A stretch of DNA of 42,085 bases, from positions 1 to 42,085 of the forward strand of contig JAAYSQ010000056.1 of NCBI GenBank assembly GCA_012523925.1, written 5' to 3'. This stretch comes from Clostridiales bacterium (GTDB lineage: Bacteria > Bacillota > Clostridia > Lachnospirales > Lachnospiraceae). The notes under the pieces were generated by a model. The model ran no database searches. It worked only from the letters and a program-made list of their open reading frames with translations, and had not been told where the DNA came from. A program made the position numbers and the translations under genes. Each line of letters opens with the position of its first letter. Positions within the stretch are counted from its first letter, which is position 1. This document shows positions 33,574-39,985 of the stretch, in pieces.

Positions 33574-35089
33574 TTCCTAATGCTCCTTTATAAGAATATT
33601 GTTCCATATCTTTCTTTACCTTTCTTAAGGTAAAGAAAATTGTTGTTCCTCTTCCTTGCTCACTCTTTGCCCATATCTGGCCAGAATGATCCTCTATAAT
33701 CTTTTTCGCGATTGCTAATCCTAAACCACTTCCACCCTTCTTGGTATTTCTAGAAGAATCCGCCCTATAAAATCGGTCAAAGATATAAGGAATATCTTGG
33801 TCTGCAATACCCCTGCCATTATCCTCAATCGCTATTAGAACATTTTCTTTTTGATCAGAAATAAGAATTCGTATTGTACCTTTCTTTTTATCTAGGTATT
33901 TAACAGAATTTCCAATAATATTATTAATTACTCGTTTTAACTGTTCTGCATCCGCCATTATAAGGACTGTTGGATCCACTTCATTCTTAAAAACAATTTC
34001 GATATTCTTAACCTCCAAATCTAAGGTAAGTTCCTCGATACAGTCATCAAAATACTCATGGAGATTAATTTCAGTAAAGCTATATGGTACCGTATTACAA
34101 TCAATCTTAGCATAGAAAGCTAGCTCATCTACCAATACGGACATATCATTTGCTTTTGCACATATGGTTTTTAAGTATTTATCCTGCTTCTGGGGTGTAT
34201 CTGCAACACCATCCATTAAGCCTTCCGCATACCCCTTAATCGCTGTCAAAGGCGTCTTCAAGTCGTGAGAAATATTACTAACGAGTTCTTTGATATCCTC
34301 CTCATATCTAAGGCGGTCATCGATTAACTCTTTTAATCGAATCCTCATTTTTTCAAAATCATAACATAACTGACCAATCTCATCGTTCGATTGGAAACTT
34401 ACTGAGTAATCTAAATCACCCTCTCCAATCTGATTAGTAGCAAATCTTAATATATTTAAAGGCCTAACAATACTACGATAAATCCAAAGCATTAATACAA
34501 GGGCTGTAAAGCATATAATAATCAGGAAAGAAACAATACTTTGAATTACTACTGCTTTAATCTGAGGCACTAGGACATTTAGATCGGTAATAACAAAGAT
34601 AGTCCCTTCGCCACCATCGGAAAAATAGAAATCCTGTGCTTTAAGAAGAAAAGGATTCTTTCCTCCCACATAGATTCCACCATCTACGTTAGTATCATAA
34701 ACACCAAAGGCCGGAAGACTGTTTGCAATTAGGTTCAACTTTCTGGAATTACCAGAGTATATATACTGTCCATTCTTTCGAACTGTTATAAAAGAATATT
34801 TATTCTGAATTTCTTCATTAAGATTCTTGATATAGGATTCATCCTCTAATTTCTCTGGGGCCTTTAATGCCACTAGCTTAATTTCGTTATATACGCCTCT
34901 GGTCAAGCGATTGAATATCTGAATTGGATTTGTTATAACTTCCATGGTATCAGATTCCACATCATAGGTTTCTTGAATGGAATGCATCTGAAAGTTAACA
35001 ATCGTACCTCCAGCAACACAAATCATTATAATTGGCATTGTTATCAATATGAAAAATGCAATTATGATTTTATTCTTTAATTTCAACAT
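33566..35089 (-). CDS. Sensor histidine kinase
   Basis: A 507-residue membrane sensor kinase. It has a first membrane segment (about 8-32), an extracytoplasmic sensing region (about 33-178, possibly dCache-like), a second membrane segment (about 180-203), a HAMP linker (about 205-258), the dimerisation/phosphoacceptor helix with His275 in SNISHDLKTPLTAIKGYAEG, and the ATPase domain: N-box NNIIGNSVKY, G1 EDNGRGI, F-box FDRFYRAD, G2 GGSGLGLAIAKKI. All catalytic boxes are intact. The signal is unknown. ATG sits close to AGGTGAG; a TTG immediately after would give better spacing. It has a consensus extended -10 promoter upstream. Confidence 0.94.
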   Translation of the reverse strand: MLKLKNKIIIAFFILITMPIIMICVAGGTIVNFQMHSIQETYDVESDTMEVITNPIQIFNRLTRGVYNEIKLVALKAPEKLEDESYIKNLNEEIQNKYSFITVRKNGQYIYSGNSRKLNLIANSLPAFGVYDTNVDGGIYVGGKNPFLLKAQDFYFSDGGEGTIFVITDLNVLVPQIKAVVIQSIVSFLIIICFTALVLMLWIYRSIVRPLNILRFATNQIGEGDLDYSVSFQSNDEIGQLCYDFEKMRIRLKELIDDRLRYEEDIKELVSNISHDLKTPLTAIKGYAEGLMDGVADTPQKQDKYLKTICAKANDMSVLVDELAFYAKIDCNTVPYSFTEINLHEYFDDCIEELTLDLEVKNIEIVFKNEVDPTVLIMADAEQLKRVINNIIGNSVKYLDKKKGTIRILISDQKENVLIAIEDNGRGIADQDIPYIFDRFYRADSSRNTKKGGSGLGLAIAKKIIEDHSGQIWAKSEQGRGTTIFFTLRKVKKDMEQYSYKGALGNE

Positions 35090-35135
35090 CTCACCTGCTC
35101 TATCGATAAATAGAAATTGTGCCTACTTAATATGA

Positions 35136-35144
35136 ATTATAACA
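35136..35144 (-). promoter_or_regulatory. Extended -10 promoter for the two-component operon
   Basis: On the minus strand TGTTATAAT, consensus -10 with TG extension (35136-35141 for the hexamer), about 50 bases before the kinase start. No good -35 is visible at 17 bases, as is common for extended -10 promoters. Confidence 0.55.
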
Positions 35145-35218
35145 TATAGTGCATCAAATTGTATAATTAAGTAACTATGACCTTTCTAAAGTTTCCATGA
35201 AATAATCAAAGAAGTATT

Positions 35219-35262
35219 TAAAAAGGTTATACCATCTTATTCTAATTAAGATGATATAACCC
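35219..35262 (-). terminator. Intrinsic terminator after metK
   Basis: On the minus strand GGTTATATCATCTTA pairs with TAAGATGGTATAACC (one mismatch), followed by TTTTTAAAT. It ends metK 20 bases after the stop. Confidence 0.88.
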
Positions 35263-35282
35263 TCATTTTTATCAATGATAAA

Positions 35283-36467
35283 TTACAGATATTCTTTTAA
35301 TTCATCAACTTTATCAAGTCTCTCCCATGAAAGATTCAAGTCATTTCTTCCGAAGTGCCCATATGCTGCGGTCTGCTTATAAATTGGTCTTCTAAGGTCT
35401 AACATTTTAATAATTCCAGCTGGTCGCAAATCAAAGTGTTTACGAATAATGGTCACCAATTCTTCCTCGGTCAACTTTCCTGTACCGAAGGTATCTACCA
35501 TGACTGAAGTGGGTTCGGCAACACCGATTGCATAGGATAATTGAATTTCACATTTATCTGCTAGTCCAGCTGCTACTATATTCTTAGCTACATAACGTGC
35601 AGCATAGGAGGCAGAGCGGTCTACCTTAGTACAATCCTTACCAGAGAAGGCACCGCCACCATGTCTTGCATAACCACCATAGGTATCTACAATAATTTTT
35701 CTTCCTGTCAAACCGCTATCACCATTTGGACCCCCAATAACAAAACGACCGGTAGGATTAATGAAGAACTTTGTGTTCTCATCTACCAGCTCTGCTGGAA
35801 GAATTGGGTCTAGTACATACTTTTTTATGTCCTTACGAAGCTGTTCACCGGTAACATCCTCGTCATGCTGTGTGGAAAGTACAACCGCATCAAGATGAAT
35901 TGGCTTACCGCTTTCATCGTACTCAACAGTAACCTGTGACTTCCCATCTGGTCTTAAATATTTTAATACGCCATCTTTTCTTATCTTAGTAAGCTGTCTT
36001 GTTAACTTATGTGCTAATGATATAGGATAAGGCATATATTCCTCAGTTTCATTGGATGCATATCCAAACATCATACCCTGATCTCCTGCTCCAATGGATA
36101 GATCCTCATCCTTCACTTTGCTTTCCTTTGCTTCTATGGATGCATCAACACCCATAGCGATATCCTTGGACTGCTCGTCCAATGCTACGATAACACCGCA
36201 AGTATTGGCGTCGAATCCATAATCAGATTTATCATATCCAATTTCTCTTATAGTATCTCTCACTATTTTTTGAATATCAACATACGCGTTAGTAGTAATC
36301 TCACCCATAACAAGAACTAATCCAGTTGTAATTGCTGTTTCACAGGCAACTCGACTCATTGGATCTTGCTCCATTAAGGCATCTAATACTGCGTCAGATA
36401 TCTGGTCACAAATTTTATCTGGATGTCCTTCGGTCACTGACTCTGAAGTAAATAATCTTTTCTGCAT
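35283..36467 (-). CDS. metK: S-adenosylmethionine synthetase
   Basis: Makes S-adenosylmethionine from methionine and ATP in the cytosol. The 394-residue protein has the start [29 protein letters not shown], the [15 protein letters not shown] block (about 117-128), [26 protein letters not shown] (about 241-266) and [19 protein letters not shown] (about 270-288), which are the diagnostic AdoMet synthetase motifs. The ATG follows AGGAGGAA. A SAM-I riboswitch with terminator lies upstream, so its own product should shut it off: a direct feedback loop. It is a single-gene unit between murA and the two-component operon. Confidence 0.98.
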   Translation of the reverse strand: MQKRLFTSESVTEGHPDKICDQISDAVLDALMEQDPMSRVACETAITTGLVLVMGEITTNAYVDIQKIVRDTIREIGYDKSDYGFDANTCGVIVALDEQSKDIAMGVDASIEAKESKVKDEDLSIGAGDQGMMFGYASNETEEYMPYPISLAHKLTRQLTKIRKDGVLKYLRPDGKSQVTVEYDESGKPIHLDAVVLSTQHDEDVTGEQLRKDIKKYVLDPILPAELVDENTKFFINPTGRFVIGGPNGDSGLTGRKIIVDTYGGYARHGGGAFSGKDCTKVDRSASYAARYVAKNIVAAGLADKCEIQLSYAIGVAEPTSVMVDTFGTGKLTEEELVTIIRKHFDLRPAGIIKMLDLRRPIYKQTAAYGHFGRNDLNLSWERLDKVDELKEYL

Positions 36468-36553
36468 TTTTTCCTCCTATTACATTTGAAAATCATAGGC
36501 ATGTTCTTTATCACAATTTTACAATAGCCGTATTATAGCTGAATCTGAGTGTT

Positions 36554-36597
36554 TTTAATTTAATAGGAATTGCAGAGTAATTTCCTATTAAATTAAA
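36554..36597. repeat. Perfect 16-bp hairpin downstream of the SAM terminator
   Basis: TTTAATTTAATAGGAA (36554-36569) and its inverse TTCCTATTAAATTAAA (36582-36597) with a 12-base loop. It lies in the metK leader, between the riboswitch terminator and the start codon, and shares its AATAGGA core with the hairpin at 28491-28523. No T-tract on either strand. Confidence 0.6.
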
Positions 36598-36620
36598 ATA
36601 AGTCCGCAATATGCGGACTT
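36590..36620 (-). terminator. Terminator of the SAM-I expression platform
   Basis: On the minus strand AAGTCCGCA and TGCGGACTT (36600-36620) form a perfect 9-bp stem with a 3-base loop, followed by ATTTTAATTT. It follows the aptamer by 18 bases. Confidence 0.8.
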
Positions 36621-36638
36621 GATAAACATAACCAAATC

Positions 36639-36735
36639 CTCCTATTGTTCGATTACTCGCTCAGGTTGGCACCTTCCTTATAAGGGGTTGCCGTGACTTC
36701 ACAGAGCCTTTACTCTCCGTCACTCTGAATAAGAG
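36639..36735 (-). promoter_or_regulatory. SAM-I riboswitch (S-box) for metK
   Basis: Minus-strand aptamer with P1 CTCTTAT (36729-36735) pairing with ATAGGAG (36639-36645). The conserved core reads CAGAGTGACGGAGAG, GGCTCTGTGAAGTCACGGCAACC, GAAGGTGCCAACCTGAGCG, typical of the SAM-I class. High SAM should stabilise P1 and permit the terminator at 36590-36620. Its gene is metK. Confidence 0.95.
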
Positions 36736-36795
36736 AAATTTATTAATTATTTATTATTAAACATGCTATGATTGTATGAATAAGTATCTGCTAAT

Positions 36796-36824
36796 AGCAT
36801 ATAACGAAAAGCTGTATCCGTCAA
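36796..36824 (-). promoter_or_regulatory. Sigma-A promoter of the metK riboswitch transcript
   Basis: On the minus strand TTGACG (36819-36824), 17-base spacer, TATGCT (36796-36801). It starts within 15 bases of the murA stop codon and gives a leader of about 60 bases before the aptamer. Confidence 0.7.
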
Positions 36825-36835
36825 GGAAATTTTAC

Positions 36836-38131
36836 TTAACCAACTTTTAATTTGAATTTTTGAATTGCTTTAATATCCTTTGAGTCCACTTTTTCAATCA
36901 TTGCACCAAGCTGCTGCATCTTATATTCAAAGCACTCATAGCCTCTTTCAATAAATTCTACATTTTCTACAATCGTAAATCCTTCTGCCATAATCCCAGC
37001 AATCACCAAGGCAGCTCCAGCACGGAGATCCGGTGCACTTACCACAGCTCCTGTTAAGCGGTCAACACCATCAATAATTGCTGTATTGCTTTCAACTTTA
37101 ATGGATGCTCCCATTCGGGATAACTCATCAACATACTTAAAGCGATTCTCGAAGATACTCTCAGTTACAATGCTAGTACCTTTCGAAACAGATAATAAAG
37201 TTGTCATCTGCGGCTGCATATCGGTAAGAAAACCTGGATAAACTAGGGTTTTTACATGAGTATTACCAAGTCTCCCTTTTGCGCTTACACGGACAGCATC
37301 GTCAAACTCTTCTACTTCTGCTCCAATTTCTAATAGTTTAGCAGTAAAAGCCTCAAGATGTTTTGGTATTACATTTTTAATTAATACGTCACCTTTGGAA
37401 GCCGCGGCTGCAAACATAAAAGTTCCTGCTTCAATTTGATCCGGTATAATGGAATATTCGCTTCCGTGTAATTTTGATACACCTTTGATTCGAATAACGT
37501 CCGTACCAGCTCCCTTAATATTCGCCCCCATACTATTTAAAAAGTTGGCTACATCAACTACATGGGGTTCCTTTGCAGCATTTTCTAATATGGTTAATCC
37601 ATCTGCTAGGCAAGCTGCTAGCATTGTATTGATGGTTGCACCAACACTAGAACCGTCAAAATAAATATGAGCACCAGCCAAATTGATTGCCTGTGCACAA
37701 ATTAAACCATGTTCTATCTTCACTTCACAACCAAGAGCTTCAAAGCCCTTAATATGCTGATCTATTGGCCTGCTACCAATATTACATCCTCCAGGCAGTG
37801 CTACATTCGCTTTTTTATATTTACCAAGTAAAGCACCAAGTAAATAATAGGATGCTCTTATTTTTCTGATATAATCAAAATCTACAGTTATGGAATTAAT
37901 ATTACTCGCATTTATTGTTACTGCATTCTTTGAACGTTCTACTTTCGCTCCAATATCTTCAATTGCTTGTAATAAAAATTCTATATCTTTTACGTTCGGT
38001 ACGTTTTCTATTTTAACCGTTTCATCCGTCATAATTGCTGCAGCTATAATTCCTAAAGCAGCATTTTTATAGCCACTAATCGTAACCTCACCGTTTAGTG
38101 GCCGTCCACCTTTTATAATATATTGCTCCAT
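36836..38131 (-). CDS. murA: UDP-N-acetylglucosamine 1-carboxyvinyltransferase
   Basis: First committed step of peptidoglycan synthesis: adds enolpyruvyl from PEP to UDP-GlcNAc. The 431-residue protein shows K22-N23 in SGYKNAALGIIAA, the catalytic loop LPGGCNIGSRPIDQHIKG with Cys116 (the fosfomycin target, so the enzyme should be sensitive on this criterion), EPHVVDVANFLNSMGANIKGAGTD and the late DLRAGAALVIAGIMAEG block. It probably represents one of two MurA paralogues common in clostridia. Start ATG follows GGTGTGC-like sequence; the site is weak. Its promoter is near consensus (38233-38260). The metK promoter is just after its stop. Confidence 0.97.
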   Translation of the reverse strand: MEQYIIKGGRPLNGEVTISGYKNAALGIIAAAIMTDETVKIENVPNVKDIEFLLQAIEDIGAKVERSKNAVTINASNINSITVDFDYIRKIRASYYLLGALLGKYKKANVALPGGCNIGSRPIDQHIKGFEALGCEVKIEHGLICAQAINLAGAHIYFDGSSVGATINTMLAACLADGLTILENAAKEPHVVDVANFLNSMGANIKGAGTDVIRIKGVSKLHGSEYSIIPDQIEAGTFMFAAAASKGDVLIKNVIPKHLEAFTAKLLEIGAEVEEFDDAVRVSAKGRLGNTHVKTLVYPGFLTDMQPQMTTLLSVSKGTSIVTESIFENRFKYVDELSRMGASIKVESNTAIIDGVDRLTGAVVSAPDLRAGAALVIAGIMAEGFTIVENVEFIERGYECFEYKMQQLGAMIEKVDSKDIKAIQKFKLKVG

Positions 38132-38232
38132 TGCACACCTCGAATACTTTTATCTTTATCTATCGAACATTTGATTGTTCATTATGCATATAAAACTAGT
38201 AATAAATTTGTTAAATTTTAATCGTTACTTTG

Positions 38233-38260
38233 ATTATACCACAAAGTTAAGTTTTGTAAA
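38233..38260 (-). promoter_or_regulatory. Sigma-A promoter for murA
   Basis: On the minus strand TTTACA (38255-38260), 16-base spacer, TGGTATAAT with consensus TATAAT (38233-38238) and a TG extension. The leader is about 100 bases long. Confidence 0.8.
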
Positions 38261-38537
38261 TTGTTTTTTACTAATACAATACGCCAATTACATGGTTTCT
38301 GCTGCATTTCTGCCACATATTTCTCCGTCCTTTCAAAATTAAATGGAAAATTTCCCGAAATATAACAAAAACATGATTCTAGAACAAGTTTTTAAAATCT
38401 TATGCAAACATATAGTACTATTATTTTGAATAATATTTGTTTTTCTATTCTACATTTCAATTAGAACTATTAGGTAATTTTCTAATGATATATACGACCT
38501 ATGGAAACCATCTATAATTTAAATTTTTTATAAATTA
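38261..38537. other. AT-rich intergenic region between divergent murA and the Ig-like gene
   Basis: Part of a 480-base gap. Very AT-rich. I see no gene, no clear repeat and no riboswitch signature in this part. Confidence 0.6.
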
Positions 38538-38546
38538 TGCTATAAT
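38538..38546 (+). promoter_or_regulatory. Extended -10 promoter for the Ig-like gene
   Basis: TGCTATAAT with consensus TATAAT (38541-38546) and a TG extension, about 68 bases before the start codon. No strong -35. Confidence 0.55.
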
Positions 38547-38613
38547 TTACATTGTAATTGATAAATTCCTTAATGTCACACAAATGAAAATGCTTTTAAA
38601 TGGAGATGATTTT

Positions 38614-38955
38614 ATGGCATCGAATTATATTAAAATTGAATCTGTAAGCGGCGGTGTTAAAAATCGTGTTAAGCAGAATTTAAAATTCAAAACAGGACAA
38701 TTTGTTTGGAGAATTAAATTTACCGCTCCCCTGAATCCTTCTACGGTAAATAATCGTAATTTATATGTAACTTCTTTAAATCAGGTACCATTGCTTACTA
38801 ATATACGTTATGATACCGTTAATAATTATATTGAAGTGGAGCCTTTGGAGCCGTATGAAAAGGACCAATCTTACCTATTACATGTCACCACCAATGTAAG
38901 ATCGAAAGGCGGGCAAAAACTTCCAAATGAAATAACAATACAATTTCGAGTATAG
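38614..38955 (+). CDS. Free-standing Ig-like (Big_5-type) domain protein
   Basis: A 113-residue protein that is essentially one bacterial Ig-like domain of the Big_5 type: beta strands with FVWRIKFTAPLNPSTVNNRNLYV (N-terminal half, FTAPLNPST is the signature), then YIEVEPLEPYEKDQSYLLHVTTNVRSKGGQKLPNE. I take the ATG at 38614 behind GGAGATG; an earlier in-frame ATG (38584) lies before that site. There is no signal peptide or membrane segment, unlike most Big_5 proteins, which are modules of cell-surface enzymes. It may be cytosolic or exported unusually. It has its own promoter, followed by an inverted repeat. Partner unknown. Confidence 0.8.
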   Translation: MASNYIKIESVSGGVKNRVKQNLKFKTGQFVWRIKFTAPLNPSTVNNRNLYVTSLNQVPLLTNIRYDTVNNYIEVEPLEPYEKDQSYLLHVTTNVRSKGGQKLPNEITIQFRV

Positions 38956-38975
38956 CCCAATCTTTATAAATTTCT

Positions 38976-39048
38976 CAAATGGAGCAGTAATCTAATCAAT
39001 GAATATTCCTTCTTAATTGTTAATAAATTAACACTTATGCTCCATTTG
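38976..39048. repeat. Inverted repeat after the Ig-like gene
   Basis: CAAATGGAGCA (38976-38986) and TGCTCCATTTG (39038-39048) are a perfect 11-bp inverted pair. Inside the 51-base loop, TGTTAAT-AA-ATTAACA forms a second perfect hairpin. Not followed by a T-tract. It may end the Ig-like transcript or be a small element. Confidence 0.5.
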
Positions 39049-39134
39049 GCATAAATTCATTTCCTTATCTGTTGTAGTAAACTCCTCTATAGCGTTATTC
39101 TTTTGGTCTTATATTCCTCTAGAAATACTTTGGC

Positions 39135-39851
39135 CTATTTTTCTTTTTCACTATCCTTATTATTTTCCTCTGAACTATTTGAAAGATCCGCAATGTCTTC
39201 TGAATCATCTTGAAACTCCTTACTTTGTTTTGCTAACTGGGCTCGGCGTTTCAATTCTTCAATCATTTTTTCTTTGCTGGTTTCACCGGAAAAATACTCT
39301 CTCAACATTTTTGCTTTTTCTACATAGCTTCCTTTGCCAAACCATAGTATAATATCAGAGCACTCCTGTATACATTCTTCTTCCATACCAGCTTTATAAT
39401 ACAACTTTGCTAATTCATAAGCCCATTTTTCTATGTATGCTTTATGCTTTAACTTGACTAATGTAGCAATTAATGTTTCATAGGGTTCGCCTTTTAATTT
39501 ATCAATTTTATAGCGGAAAATATAGTTATAGAAGTCATTCGGTGCAAGTCTCTGATACTCCTGAAAGTAATACTCTGCATCCTCAACATGAAGCAATTTT
39601 ATGGATAATGTTGTCAATTGAAACACTACTTTTCTTGTCTTAGATTTCTGGTATATCTTTAAAAGAAGCTCAAATGCTTCTTCATATTTTCCATTTTTCT
39701 CAAACACTTCAACCATAATGCTCAAATCTATGGTGTTTTTTATTTTTCTTAGGGGAATTGTATCCAATATTTTCTGAGCTGTCTCATAGTCTCCTTCCCC
39801 CATTCTTCTCCTTATTTCTTCAATCTTAATCATGTTTTCATAGGCACCCAT
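39135..39851 (-). CDS. TPR-like helical repeat protein
   Basis: A 238-residue soluble, helical protein. Segments such as GDYETAQKILDTIP (about 19-32), GKYEEAFELLLKIYQ (about 53-67), HVEDAEYYFQEYQRLAPND and EKWAYELAKLYYKAGMEEECIQECSDII are TPR or Sel1-like pairs of helices. The C-terminal 40 residues are a low-complexity Glu/Asp/Ser/Lys tail ending EKEK. Start ATG behind AAAGGAGG. The large unknown gene lies upstream on the same strand and ends 135 bases before, with a terminator hairpin between. TPR proteins are scaffolds; the natural guess is that it binds a partner, perhaps its neighbour (inference). Confidence 0.82.
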   Translation of the reverse strand: MGAYENMIKIEEIRRRMGEGDYETAQKILDTIPLRKIKNTIDLSIMVEVFEKNGKYEEAFELLLKIYQKSKTRKVVFQLTTLSIKLLHVEDAEYYFQEYQRLAPNDFYNYIFRYKIDKLKGEPYETLIATLVKLKHKAYIEKWAYELAKLYYKAGMEEECIQECSDIILWFGKGSYVEKAKMLREYFSGETSKEKMIEELKRRAQLAKQSKEFQDDSEDIADLSNSSEENNKDSEKEK

Positions 39852-39938
39852 AAATGAACCTCCTTTGCATTACAATGTAACACCTAGTATAGCAATATAG
39901 TACCATTTGTGTCATTCTTAGACAAGCATGCGGTAATA

Positions 39939-39971
39939 GGAAAATACTGTCTCAACTAGGTAAGACAGTAT
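39939..39971 (-). terminator. Intrinsic terminator after the large unknown gene
   Basis: On the minus strand ATACTGTCT pairs with AGACAGTAT (39944-39971 region) around a 10-base loop, followed by TTTTCC. It lies 15 bases after the stop, upstream of the TPR-like gene. Confidence 0.75.
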
Positions 39972-39985
39972 CTGAAATTTACAAA

